Below, one piece after another: positions 35,690 through 44,120 of a stretch of DNA of 64,000 bases; the stretch's first letter is position 1, and each line of letters begins with the position of its first letter. The stretch comes from Nocardia exalbida NBRC 100660 (GTDB taxonomy: Bacteria; Actinomycetota; Actinomycetes; Mycobacteriales; Mycobacteriaceae): NCBI RefSeq assembly GCF_000308575.1, contig NZ_BAFZ01000001.1:62001-126000 (forward strand), in the 5' to 3' direction. The notes beneath the pieces were generated by a model. It saw nothing but the letters and a program-made list of their open reading frames with translations, did no database searches and was not told the DNA's origin. A program made the translations under genes and the position numbers.

Positions 35690-36292
35690 TCAGCCCGCCG
35701 TGACGAGGTCGGTGCCGCCCCACAGTCCGGTCAGTAGCAGTTCTCCGCTGCGGAACACCTCGGCGGCGCCGACGTCGGAGGCGGGCACACCCGCCGCGGT
35801 CAGCGCACAGCTCTTGAATGCCTGCGCCGCGACGCTCAGCGGGTGATGCACCGCACCGAGCCTGCGGTCGAGTTCCTCCGGTAACCCCTCGCCCCACAGC
35901 GCGACTTCGATCAGCCCGTGGTCCAGGCAGTCCAGCACACCCTGCCGGACCCGGGCATCGGCGGCGAACAGCTCCGGGGCCACCGCCACCGCATGCGGCC
36001 AGGTGTCGTGCACGGGCGTGGCCAGCGAGCGCTCGAGATCCAGGACGGTGGCGCCGAGGATTTGCAGCGCCCGCGCGTCGGAGCAGTCGGCGAGCAGCAC
36101 GGTCACCTCCCAGCCCGCCATCGTCCGGTCGCACAGCCAGCCGCCGGCATGGCGCACCACATCGACGGCGTTCGCCGCGACCACCGCCAGCCGGTATCGC
36201 AGCAGATGCTTGCGCGCGTGGGCGCGCCACCCCGTGACCGAATGCGCTCCACCGAAGCCCCGGTCGACGGATTCGAAGTCTCGAGCAGCCAT
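35690..36292 (-). CDS. conserved hypothetical protein
   Basis: 200 residues from ATG 36292, with AGGGAGGGTGAGC upstream. I do not recognise a family. It looks like a soluble alpha/beta protein: HARKHLLRYRLAVVAANAVDVV, WEVTVLLADCSDARALQILGATVLDLE and a C-terminal half rich in short helices. It has no signal peptide. It is transcribed away from a 316-base gap carrying two dual operators, so it is probably a member of the regulon. Function unknown. Confidence 0.65.
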   Translation of the reverse strand: MAARDFESVDRGFGGAHSVTGWRAHARKHLLRYRLAVVAANAVDVVRHAGGWLCDRTMAGWEVTVLLADCSDARALQILGATVLDLERSLATPVHDTWPHAVAVAPELFAADARVRQGVLDCLDHGLIEVALWGEGLPEELDRRLGAVHHPLSVAAQAFKSCALTAAGVPASDVGAAEVFRSGELLLTGLWGGTDLVTAG

Positions 36293-36392
36293 GCTCACCC
36301 TCCCTGCACTGGGCCATCGGCCGATCTCCGAGCGGCGGGGTGGTGCCCCGCGGAGGCGGCCGACCACCTTCGGTAACACACTCTCGCCAAAT

Positions 36393-36429
36393 GAAAGGTA
36401 GCTTCTCTTCAAGAGAGAATCAATACTCG
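36393..36429. promoter_or_regulatory. island operator, copy 10 (dual)
   Basis: GAAAGG-TAG-CTTCTC and GAGAAT-CAA-TACTCG separated by TTCAAGA. It lies on the left side of the divergent gap 36293-36608, nearer the minus-strand gene at 36292. Apart from this and copy 11 the gap holds nothing else recognised. Confidence 0.5.
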
Positions 36430-36552
36430 AGAGCGCTCAGAGCGACAGGCCGAACGGAGGCGGAGGCAGCCCAAGAGACACCCGTGCGTCCTTCACGACG
36501 CCCGGCGTCGAACGGCCGCGTCCCTCTCGCATTGACTGGGGTCATGGAGTTT

Positions 36553-36588
36553 GAAAATGTAGTACTCGAATAAGAGAGTTACATTCTC
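36553..36588. promoter_or_regulatory. island operator, copy 11 (dual)
   Basis: GAAAAT-GTA-GTACTC and GAGAGT-TAC-ATTCTC separated by GAATAA. It lies 20 bases upstream of the AhpD-like gene at 36609. Confidence 0.6.
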
Positions 36589-36608
36589 ACAAAGGATAGG
36601 AGAAGGCG

Positions 36609-37136
36609 ATGAAGGTGAGCCCACTGCCGGAGGACCAGTGGGACGACACGGTGAACGCCGCGTTGTCCCGCATGCTGCCCGCCGACCGCCGCAACCCCAC
36701 GGCGGCGGGAAACGCCCTCGCGACCCTGGTCCGTCATCCGGCCCTGACGAAGGCCTTCCTCGGCTTCAATGTCCATCTGTTGTTCGGGTCAACGCTGGAG
36801 CCCCGGCTGCGCGAACTGGCCATCCTGCGGGTAGCCCATCAGCGCGGGTGCGAGTACGAGTGGCATCACCACGCCCGAATGGGCGCCGCGGCCGGACTCA
36901 CCGAAGGTGATATCGCCGCGGCCCGGGGCGAGGCGGCCGCCGACGACGATTTCGACCGCTCGCTGCTGCGGGCCGTGGACGAACTCGGCGAGAAGTCGGC
37001 GCTGTCCGACGAAACCTGGGCCGCCTTGGGCGAACGTCTCGACGAGCGGCAACGCATGGATCTCGTCTTCACGGTGGGCGGCTACACGACGCTGGCCATG
37101 GCCTTCAACACCTTCGGTGTCCAAGTCGAACACTAG
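36609..37136 (+). CDS. carboxymuconolactone decarboxylase/AhpD-like family protein
   Basis: 175 residues with AGGAGAAGGCG before the ATG. The CMD core reads LRELAILRVAHQRGCEYEWHHHARMG near residue 75-100, where the usual CxxC is absent and E-x-E-W-x-H takes its place, as in non-peroxidase members. Such proteins may be lactone decarboxylases or isomerases or simply structural relatives of AhpD. It probably belongs to the pathway, because it sits directly under a dual operator. Its exact reaction is unknown. Confidence 0.83.
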   Translation: MKVSPLPEDQWDDTVNAALSRMLPADRRNPTAAGNALATLVRHPALTKAFLGFNVHLLFGSTLEPRLRELAILRVAHQRGCEYEWHHHARMGAAAGLTEGDIAAARGEAAADDDFDRSLLRAVDELGEKSALSDETWAALGERLDERQRMDLVFTVGGYTTLAMAFNTFGVQVEH

Positions 37137-37203
37137 TGCTCACCGTCGTTGCCGACCCGGCACTTCCGCGTGGAAGGATCGGGTGGGCAACGGCTTTCGC
37201 AGG

Positions 37204-38379
37204 TCAGCCGCGCGGCAGGCCGAGCACGCGCTCGGCGATGATCGTCCGCTGGATCTCCGAGGTGCCGCCGGCGATGGTGCCCGCGAAACTCCGGATGTAG
37301 CGCTCGAACCAACCGGCGGAGAAGTGGTCCAGATTCAGGAAATTCGGGCGGGAGCTCATCGCGGGGTGAGCCAGCCCGTCCACCCCGACGGCGTTCAGCG
37401 CTTGTTCCGACGCCGATTGCACGGCTTCCGAACCCAGCACTTTGAGAATCGAGAGGGCGGGCACGTCCTGCTCCCCGCGTGCCTCCCGCGCCAGGGCCGC
37501 CGACCCGAGCAATCGCAGGGCGTGCGCGTCCATGACCAGCTTCGCGTACGCGTCGCGGTCGAACACGGTGCGGGGCCGGAAGTCCCCGAGCAGATCCTCC
37601 AGCCGGTCGGCGTATCCCAGCCACAGCAGCGTGCGTTCGTGACCGAGCGACCCGGTGGCCACCGACCAGCCCTGGTTCGGCGCGCCGATCAGGTTCGCCG
37701 CGGGCACCCGGACACCCTCGAAGTAGACCTCGTTGAAATCCAGATCGTCCGGCGAGCACACCGAGGGGAACGGGCGTCGCGTCACTCCGGGCGAGTCGGT
37801 CGGAATCAGCAGGACACTGATGCCCCGGTGCTTCGACGCCGTGGGATCGGTGCGCACGAAGGTCAGCAGCACGTCGGCCGCATGGGCGCCGGAGGTCCAC
37901 ACCTTCTGGCCGTCGACGACGTACTCGTCCCCGTCTCGCACCGCCCTGGTGCGCAGCGAGGCCAGGTCCGAACCGGCTCCCGGCTCGCTCATGCCCAACG
38001 CGGCGGTGATCTCGGCCCGCAGGATCGGCACCGCCCAGCGCCGCTTCTGCTCCTCGGTGCCGAACGACAGCAGCGAAGCCGCGACGATCCCGACACCCTG
38101 CGGATTGAAGCTGTGGTAGATCCGCCGCTTGGACAGCTCCTCCAGATGCACGTACTGCTGTAGCACCGTGGCGTTGCGCCCGCCGAACTCCGACGGATTC
38201 GCCGGAAGCAGCCAGCCGTTGTCGAACAGCAGGCGTTGCCAGCGCCGCGCCCATTCCGGCACGTGCGCGCTGGAGAGGGAGCGCTCCGTGGCCTCGGCTT
38301 CGCTCGGCAGATGGGCGGTGAGGAACGCGACGAATTCGGCGCGGAACGCCTCGACGTCGGGATCAAAGGTGAGCTGCAC
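37204..38379 (-). CDS. acyl-CoA dehydrogenase, large subunit of pair B
   Basis: 391 residues from a GTG after GAGGAG. It matches the large subunit of pair A almost motif for motif: GWLLPANPSEFGG, ALGMSEPGAGSDLASLRT, VWTSGAHAADVLL and AGTIAGGTSEIQRTIIAERVLGLPR. It overlaps its partner by 17 bases in the same arrangement as pair A, so the two modules arose by duplication. Small changes (PEAG to PPGAG-type at the FAD site) fit different chain or ring substrates. It acts on CoA thioesters and passes electrons to ETF. Confidence 0.9.
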   Translation of the reverse strand: MQLTFDPDVEAFRAEFVAFLTAHLPSEAEATERSLSSAHVPEWARRWQRLLFDNGWLLPANPSEFGGRNATVLQQYVHLEELSKRRIYHSFNPQGVGIVAASLLSFGTEEQKRRWAVPILRAEITAALGMSEPGAGSDLASLRTRAVRDGDEYVVDGQKVWTSGAHAADVLLTFVRTDPTASKHRGISVLLIPTDSPGVTRRPFPSVCSPDDLDFNEVYFEGVRVPAANLIGAPNQGWSVATGSLGHERTLLWLGYADRLEDLLGDFRPRTVFDRDAYAKLVMDAHALRLLGSAALAREARGEQDVPALSILKVLGSEAVQSASEQALNAVGVDGLAHPAMSSRPNFLNLDHFSAGWFERYIRSFAGTIAGGTSEIQRTIIAERVLGLPRG

Positions 38380-39361
38380 GGTACTCCTCGGCGATGAGCG
38401 CCCGGTGTTCGGCCGCGCCGCCGAGCATCAGCTCGCCGGCCTTGGCCCGCTTGAGCGCGAACTGTAGGTCGTTCTCCCAGGTGAATCCCATGGCGCCGAA
38501 CAGCTGGAGACCATGGCGGAAGACCAGCGCCTGGCACTCCCCCGCGGACGCCTTGGCCATGGACGCCGCCATCCGCCGCCGCGGGTCGTCCGCGGCAAGG
38601 CACAACGCGGCGAAGAACCCCAGCGCGCGGGCGCGCTCGATCGCGATGTGCATATCGGCCGCCTTGTGCTGCACCGCCTGGAACGATCCGATCGGCCTGT
38701 CGAACTGGCGACGGCCGCGCACGTGCTCCAAGGCGAGATCGAGAATGCGCTGACAGGCGCCGACGGTGGTCAGCGCGAGCCCGGTGAGCGCGTGCTGCCG
38801 GGCGCGTTCGGTATCCGCCCCGCTGCGGTCCGCGTCGGTGACCCGCACGCCGGCGAACCGGACCTCCGCGACGTGCAGCACCGGGTCGAAGACCGACGTG
38901 CGGTCGGCGGTCACCGCCTCGGCGGGCACCACGAACACACCGGCGTCGGTGACCACGGCGAAACGCTCCGCCCGGTCGCCGTCGAGCACGGTGCGCGCGG
39001 TGCCGTCCAACCGCCATCCCGAGCCGTCGCGCCGGACGGCCACGCCGGAATACACCGCCGTGCACGGTCGTTCGATCCGTCCCCCACCCGGGACGAGCGG
39101 GGCGAACTGGGTCATCGACGCCAGGAAAGGAGTGGGGTCGGTGGCGCGTCCGAGTTCTTCGAGCACGATGGCCAATTCGACGCCGAGGGCCGGATCGGTC
39201 AGTTCGGTCCAGCCGACGTCGACGTAGGTCTGCCACAACGAGCCGGGTTCGAGGTCCTTGTCCACGATGTCCCGGATCAGGGCGGGCGGACACTGCTTCG
39301 CCGTGACCTCACGCGCCGTCTCGCGCAATAGTCGCTGGTCGGCGTCGAACTCGAACAGCAT
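38363..39361 (-). CDS. acyl-CoA dehydrogenase, small subunit of pair B
   Basis: 332 residues. LFEFDADQRLLRETAREV, GRATDPTPFLASM, GACQRILDLALEHVRGRRQFDRP (shown in part) and GAMGFTWENDLQFALKRAK mirror the small subunit of pair A. With the next gene it should form an alpha2beta2 dehydrogenase. A perfect 17-bp operator lies about 40 bases upstream of the ATG at 39361. Confidence 0.88.
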   Translation of the reverse strand: MLFEFDADQRLLRETAREVTAKQCPPALIRDIVDKDLEPGSLWQTYVDVGWTELTDPALGVELAIVLEELGRATDPTPFLASMTQFAPLVPGGGRIERPCTAVYSGVAVRRDGSGWRLDGTARTVLDGDRAERFAVVTDAGVFVVPAEAVTADRTSVFDPVLHVAEVRFAGVRVTDADRSGADTERARQHALTGLALTTVGACQRILDLALEHVRGRRQFDRPIGSFQAVQHKAADMHIAIERARALGFFAALCLAADDPRRRMAASMAKASAGECQALVFRHGLQLFGAMGFTWENDLQFALKRAKAGELMLGGAAEHRALIAEEYRAAHL

Positions 39362-39401
39362 CTCGACCCTCTTCCCTCTCGCAGCATCGCGTGCACCGGT
39401 C

Positions 39402-39418
39402 TGAGAATAGCATTCTCA
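39402..39418 (-). promoter_or_regulatory. island operator, copy 12 (perfect single unit)
   Basis: TGAGAAT-AGC-ATTCTCA, a perfect 17-bp inverted repeat, 41 bases upstream of acyl-CoA dehydrogenase pair B. A TATTCT -10-like box is embedded in it on the minus strand. Confidence 0.7.
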
Positions 39419-39457
39419 TTTTGGAAAGCGACACTCCGGGACGGAGTCGACGCGCGG

Positions 39458-39934
39458 TCAGACCGCGCGTGCCTCGGAGACCCGGCCGGTCGCGCGGACG
39501 AGTGCCGAGTTGACGTCGCGCACGAAAGTCAGCAGGGTCAGCAGGGTCGCGTCATCGTCCGGCAGGCCTCCGTCGAGCGCGGCGAGTTCACCGAACAGCG
39601 GGGCCACCGCCACCTCCGCCCGCACCGCGACGAGCTCCACCCGCACCCGCCGCCGGTCCTCCGAATCCCGGCTCCTTCGCACGTATCCCGCGCGCTCCAG
39701 CCGGTCGACGACGGTGGTGATCGCGCCGCCACGGGTGATGCCGAGCCGATCCGCCAACTGCCCCGGGGTGAGCGGCCCCAGCATGCTCAGCAGGTTCAGC
39801 GCACTGAGATCGGTGACCGTGATGCCGAGCCGTGCGGCGACGGCCGAATGGAACACCACCGTCTGGGTCGCATGCCTGCGCAACTCCTCACGCAGCGCAC
39901 CCAGTGCCTCCTCGCGGGTGCTCGGTGCCGACAT
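39458..39934 (-). CDS. MarR-family transcriptional regulator
   Basis: 158 residues from ATG 39934 (a GTG one codon upstream is equally possible). The winged helix is LSALNLLSMLGPLTPGQLADRLGITRGGAITTVVDRLERAGYVRR followed by the wing SRDSEDRRRVRVEL; shown in pieces this is an unmistakable MarR pattern. A dual operator of the island type lies directly upstream, so it is either a member of the regulon or a second regulator using the same sites. The ligand is probably aromatic, as for many MarR proteins. Confidence 0.88.
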   Translation of the reverse strand: MSAPSTREEALGALREELRRHATQTVVFHSAVAARLGITVTDLSALNLLSMLGPLTPGQLADRLGITRGGAITTVVDRLERAGYVRRSRDSEDRRRVRVELVAVRAEVAVAPLFGELAALDGGLPDDDATLLTLLTFVRDVNSALVRATGRVSEARAV

Positions 39935-39959
39935 CACGTCTCCCTCCTCCGGATTCTCT

Positions 39960-39996
39960 GATATCGAGATTCTCTCATAGCGAGAATAGCGTTACA
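39960..39996 (-). promoter_or_regulatory. island operator, copy 13 (dual)
   Basis: GATATC-GAG-ATTCTC and GAGAAT-AGC-GTTACA separated by TCATAGC; a further ATTCTC half lies at 39953-39958. It is 26 bases upstream of the MarR start and has the same geometry as copy 6. Confidence 0.65.
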
Positions 39997-40181
39997 TGCG
40001 ACGATGCGGTTCGCCGAGCGGCCTTGCGGATTACCTCGAAGAGCGAGGTAATCGATCAGAGCGGGTGAGCACCGAATCCGCTCTGTCGCCGGGTCCAGCC
40101 ACCCGGCGGCCCGAGCATCCATCGACCAGCCGAATTCGCCGGGGAGGGAGGAGCCCGGCACCGACCACAGCGAGGTTCGTC

Positions 40182-40382
40182 ATGCACAAGAAGTTGCGCG
40201 CCGGGGCGACAGCCCTGGTGCTCGCCCCCGCCATCGCAGCCGCTTCGGCCACGGCCACCGCCGAACCCGGGCCCGCACCGCAGCGACAAGAAGTCATGGC
40301 CGGGTTCTCGGCACCGCCGTGCTTACCCTTGATCCTTCCGCCGGCCGTGAACGTCAACGCGTTCCTGATCTGCCTCGCGTGA
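40182..40382 (+). CDS. small secreted protein
   Basis: 66 residues from ATG 40182. A Sec signal peptide is evident: MHKKLRAGATALVLAPAIAA with probable cleavage after ATATA near residue 27. The mature part is about 39 residues with two Cys, ending PAVNVNAFLICLA. GGGAGG sits upstream but far off, so the start is set by the signal peptide. Short exported proteins of this type are frequent in Nocardia; function unknown. Confidence 0.6.
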   Translation: MHKKLRAGATALVLAPAIAAASATATAEPGPAPQRQEVMAGFSAPPCLPLILPPAVNVNAFLICLA

Positions 40383-40416
40383 GGTTCGGTGATTCCCGGC
40401 CCGGCGCCCAGCGATA

Positions 40417-41388
40417 TCAGCTGGGCGGCGTGTCCGCGCTCGCACGCCGTGCACGGGCGCGGCGCTTGCCTTCGTGCATCGCCTGCACCCTGGCTACCGG
40501 AATCGTGTGTCCCTCCTCGACCAGGTCTCGCGGAAGCTCCTGTGGGGCAGGCATTTCCGTTGCCCAGGGATCGTCGTCGCCGATCAGGCCCGGCACCGTC
40601 CGCACCGTGAAATCGGCCGGCGTCACCTCATCGAGGTCCGACCAGCGCAGCGGGAAGGACACGGTGACGCCCGGCCGGATACGCGGGCTGTAGGCCGCGG
40701 CCACGGTAGCACCGCCCGCACGGGTGGCGTCCAGAAAAACTTTGCCGCCGCGATCTTCCCTGATGAACGCTGTCGTGCCGACCGAAGGATCGATCCGCTC
40801 GGCTCGCGCCGCCACGGCCCGCGTCGCCGCGGCCGCATCCTCGACGTCGATCCCCGGGACCACCGGCACGAACACATGCAATCCCCTGGAACCGCTCGTC
40901 TTCACCGCTCCGGACAGCCCGTCCGCAGTCAGCGCTTCCCGGATCAGCCGGGCGCCTGCCACGGCGTCGGCGAAGACCTGCCCCGGTGAGGGATCGAGAT
41001 CGAGCACCAGATGCGTGGGTTGCGGTGCGGATTCCACGAGGAACAAGGTGGGGTGGTATTCGACCGCCCGTTGATTACCGAACCAGATCAGGGTCCGCAG
41101 GTCGTCACAGAGCGCGTAGGTGATCTCCCGCCGCGAACTCTCCGCCCAGACCTTCGTCCGCGCCACCCACTCCGGCGTGTACTTCGGAAGGTTTTTCTGG
41201 GTGAACGGCTTCTGTCCCGGCCGCACCCGTACCACCGAGAGCGGCCGTCCGCGCAGCACTCCTAGCAACCGTTCCCCGACGAACTCCAGATAGTCCACCA
41301 GATCGCGTTTGCTCGCCTCGGCCTCTTCGAACAACGGCTGATCGAGATTGGACAGTTCGACCCCGTGACGCAGCTCGCCTCCCGCCAT
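40417..41388 (-). CDS. LigD-type primase-polymerase domain protein (stand-alone PolDom)
   Basis: 323 residues from ATG 41388 after GGAGGGTGGAGCG. It consists of the archaeo-eukaryotic primase-like polymerase domain only: FTQKNLPKYTPEWV, the metal-binding THLVLDLDPSPG near residue 137, KTSGSRGLHVFVPV and a third acidic site before LDATRAGG. Ligase and nuclease domains of LigD are absent. Mycobacterial counterparts are PolD1 and PolD2, which fill gaps during end joining or excision repair. It stands alone and ends 34 bases from the secreted peptide gene. Confidence 0.9.
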   Translation of the reverse strand: MAGGELRHGVELSNLDQPLFEEAEASKRDLVDYLEFVGERLLGVLRGRPLSVVRVRPGQKPFTQKNLPKYTPEWVARTKVWAESSRREITYALCDDLRTLIWFGNQRAVEYHPTLFLVESAPQPTHLVLDLDPSPGQVFADAVAGARLIREALTADGLSGAVKTSGSRGLHVFVPVVPGIDVEDAAAATRAVAARAERIDPSVGTTAFIREDRGGKVFLDATRAGGATVAAAYSPRIRPGVTVSFPLRWSDLDEVTPADFTVRTVPGLIGDDDPWATEMPAPQELPRDLVEEGHTIPVARVQAMHEGKRRARARRASADTPPS

Positions 41389-41739
41389 CGCTCCACCCTC
41401 CACCACCCACCGGCCGCCGGTCAATCACCGGAGTCGTCGTGCCCAGCCGCAGGGCACCTCGGTGTATAGCCGCTATCGCAACGCCTGCCGACACCGCGTC
41501 GCCGGCCGGGAGATCGCGATCGCCCGGCCGTGCTGCGCCGGCCCCGAGCGCAGACGGTGACGCTGGGGCAGGTGCCGTGCTCGGCTAGGCGTTCTCGATG
41601 ACGACCAGCACCTAGCGAATCGGTCGGACTCTCCTGCACGAGGATTCACGTTCGATCGGGTCGATCCAGCAGAGCGGCTACGCCTTCACGGGCCTGACCG
41701 ACGTCGAGGAAGATCGAAGCGCGGCTCTGATCGCGGTGC
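41389..41739. other. intergenic region without recognised features
   Basis: 351 bases between the polymerase and LysE genes. Short open frames exist on both strands but none has a ribosome site or a family resemblance. The promoter of the polymerase gene should lie in its left part. Confidence 0.5.
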
Positions 41740-42363
41740 TCATCCGCCGCACAACAGTCCCATTCCGAGGCCGAGCAGCACCGCCGCGATCAGCGAGTCC
41801 AGCACCCGCCAAGCCAGCGGACGGGTGAACAGCGGACCGAGCAGGCGCGCACCGAAGCCCAGAGCGGTGAACCACAGCACGCTGGCCAGCATCGCCCCCG
41901 CGCCGAGAAACCATCGATCCGGGCTCGCATAAGTGCTGGCGAAGGAACCCAACAACACCACGGTGTCCAGGTAGACGTGCGGATTGAGCCAGGTCAGGGC
42001 CAGGGTGGTCGCCACCGTCGCGCCCAGTGCCGCGCCGGCCCGCCCCGCCTCGGTGCGCAGCACCGCGGCGCCGAACGCCCGCCGGACCGCCAGGACCGCA
42101 TAGCCGATCAGAAACGCCGCGCCCGCGTAGCGCGCCACCCCGAGCACCGCGGGAGCCGACTCGACGAGCACGCCGAAGCCGGCGACCCCGGCCGCGATCA
42201 GCACCATGTCCGACACCGCGCACACCGCCACCACCGCGTGCACATGGCTGCCGCTGATCCCTTGACGCAGCACGAACGCGTTCTGCGCGCCGATCGCCAC
42301 GATCAGCGACAAACCGAAGCCCAAACCGGAGGCGGCGGCCAGCGCCGCGGATGAAACGCTCAC
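41740..42363 (-). CDS. lysE: LysE/ArgO family amino-acid exporter
   Basis: 207 residues with about six hydrophobic segments. The signature GLSLIVAIGAQNAFVLRQG lies near residue 16 and WLNPHVYLDTVVLLG near residue 125. The family exports lysine and arginine. It is divergent from a LysG/ArgP-type activator, the standard arrangement, so it is expected to be induced when basic amino acids accumulate. Confidence 0.92.
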   Translation of the reverse strand: MSVSSAALAAASGLGFGLSLIVAIGAQNAFVLRQGISGSHVHAVVAVCAVSDMVLIAAGVAGFGVLVESAPAVLGVARYAGAAFLIGYAVLAVRRAFGAAVLRTEAGRAGAALGATVATTLALTWLNPHVYLDTVVLLGSFASTYASPDRWFLGAGAMLASVLWFTALGFGARLLGPLFTRPLAWRVLDSLIAAVLLGLGMGLLCGG

Positions 42364-42437
42364 GTCCAGCGACGCTAAGCGTGCGGATCATACCCAGGCA
42401 AGCTAAAGATTCTTAAGTATCATTAGCATCTCTTGAT

Positions 42438-43319
42438 ATGGATCTGCAACTCGACCAGCTTCGCGCACTCGACGCCGTGATCAGCGAGGGGACGTTCGAC
42501 GCCGCGGCGCGGCGCTTGAGCGTGACGGCGTCGGCGGTCAGCCAGCGCATCAAGGCACTGGAGGACGCCGCGGGCCGGATCCTCGTGCAACGCACGAAAC
42601 CGGTGCGCGCCACCGAATCCGGGCTGGCGGTGCTCCGGTTGGCCAGGCAGATCCAGCTGCTGTCGGCAGACACCGCGCGCGAACTCGGCGCCGAGCCCGC
42701 CGACGGTCCGATCCGGGTGCCGATCGCGGTCAACGCCGACTCACTGGAAACCTGGGTGCTGCCCGCGCTCGGCCGCGCGCCACGGGGCGTGAGTTTCGAG
42801 ATCCACCGCGAGGACGAGGAACACACCACGCGCCTGCTGCGCGACGGCACCGTGATGGCGGCGATCACCTCGACCGCGCAACCGGTGCAGGGATGCAAGG
42901 TCGAGCGGCTCGGCGCGATCCGCTACCGGCCGATGGCCAGCCCGGAATTCGCCGCCACCTGGTTCGCCGACGGCGCGACCGCGAAAGGCTATGCCGCCGC
43001 TCCGGTCGTACTGTTCGACCGCAAAGACGATCTACAGGATCGCCTGTTGCGCAAACGCGGTCGCAAACCACTGGATCCGCCGCGCCATTACGTACCGTCC
43101 TCCACAGGATTCGCCGAGGCGGTCCGGCTGGGGCTCGGCTGGGGCATGCTGCCCGACCTGCAGACCCGAGACGACCAGGCCACCGGCCGTTTGGTCCCGA
43201 TCGACCCCCGCGTCGTCATCGATGTCCCGCTGTACTGGCAACAGTGGCGGCTGGACTCCCCCGCCCTCGCCGCCGTCGCCGCCGCCATCGCGGCCGAAGC
43301 GGCGGACGTGCTGCGCTGA
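42438..43319 (+). CDS. lysG: LysR-family activator of lysE (LysG/ArgP)
   Basis: 293 residues. The winged helix is at the N-terminus (LDQLRALDAVISEGTFDAAARRLSVTASAVSQRIKALE in part), and the effector domain has IAVNADSLETWVLPAL and QGCKVERLGAIRYRPMASP as in ArgP/LysG. It activates the divergent exporter in response to Lys or Arg. The 74-base shared gap contains an AT-rich stretch around 42405-42430 (AAGATTCTTAAGTATCATTA) suited to a LysR site and both promoters. Confidence 0.92.
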   Translation: MDLQLDQLRALDAVISEGTFDAAARRLSVTASAVSQRIKALEDAAGRILVQRTKPVRATESGLAVLRLARQIQLLSADTARELGAEPADGPIRVPIAVNADSLETWVLPALGRAPRGVSFEIHREDEEHTTRLLRDGTVMAAITSTAQPVQGCKVERLGAIRYRPMASPEFAATWFADGATAKGYAAAPVVLFDRKDDLQDRLLRKRGRKPLDPPRHYVPSSTGFAEAVRLGLGWGMLPDLQTRDDQATGRLVPIDPRVVIDVPLYWQQWRLDSPALAAVAAAIAAEAADVLR

Positions 43320-43495
43320 ACACGAGTTGCACTGCCCGGCATCGTGTTCCGTTTCCCGAACCATTGCGGGCAAGGCCGTGCTGATGCCGGCCTGTTCGGC
43401 CGCCCACCACCGCAACGACGCGGAGCTGTCACGGTGAAAGATGAGTCCGGGCTCGCGGCCGCTCGCCCGCTTCTGGACCAACTCGGCATCCGCCC

Positions 43496-43772
43496 TTGTA
43501 CGCCGCCGGGGTCGTCGCGGCACCGATTCTGTTCGGCCGGTGGTCGGACGTGCTCGGACGTCGACCACCGCTCATGGCCGGGCTGGCCTTTTCCGCAGCC
43601 AGTTCGCTGGTGTTCCTCACCGCGGGGCCGCTGTGGCAGTTGCTGCTCGGACGAGCGCTGTCGGGTTCGCCGCCCAGCACTGGAACCTGTCCCACATCGG
43701 CATCGTCTTCGGAGCCATCATCGGCGCTGTAGCCGCGGTGTCACTACTCGGTACCGTTTGCGCCGGAGTACC
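43496..43772 (+). pseudogene. MFS transporter remnant with deletion and frameshift
   Basis: The frame from TTG 43496 reads LYAAGVVAAPILFGRWSDVLG, then RRPPLMAGLAF and LWQLLLGRALSG, the helix 2-3 region of an MFS transporter with the GRxSDxxGRR loop. Near 43664 the reading shifts by one frame into AAQHWNLSHIGIVFGAIIGA, a late transmembrane helix. Most of the transporter is missing, so this is a decayed gene. The start and end of the original gene cannot be found. Confidence 0.65.
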
Positions 43773-44120
43773 GGATTCTACGCCCGCGCCCGCCGCGGCG
43801 GCGCGGCGTCACATATCCGCCACGTCGGCACCGCAGCGCAGTAATGGCCAGCTATCTGCGGTAACACATGCCGCCGGACGCCGCTCGGTGATATCGGAAC
43901 CGCTTGACGTGACTATCAGCGATTCTGGTCCCATCTGCCTAGCCGTCGTGGCGGCTGCGGGCATCGCCAGATTCACCCGCAATGAGTGAATCCGCGACCG
44001 GTGTGTAGTTGGGAATCTGGTTGAGTCAGTGATTTCGGTTTCAGCGTCAGCGCAGTGTTACCCGGCAGCAGAGCAACTCGGTGGCCTGCGCTCACAGTCG
44101 ATCGAAGGAGGGACAGGACA
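43773..44120. other. degraded, composition-shifted intergenic stretch
   Basis: 348 bases after the MFS remnant with visibly more A/T than the surroundings and frequent stops in all frames. No gene is recognised; the ribosome site of the TIG-domain gene (GGAGGG) lies at the right end. Confidence 0.45.

Noticed and set aside
11933-39996. Reading the recurrent palindrome as a KstR or KstR2 site.
   Set aside because: The half-site GAGAAT with a 3-base spacer does not match the AAC/GTT or AAGCAAG-type half-sites recalled for those repressors.
41421-41639. A 72-codon minus-strand frame upstream of the LigD-type polymerase.
   Set aside because: Arg/Gly-rich without ribosome site or family match.
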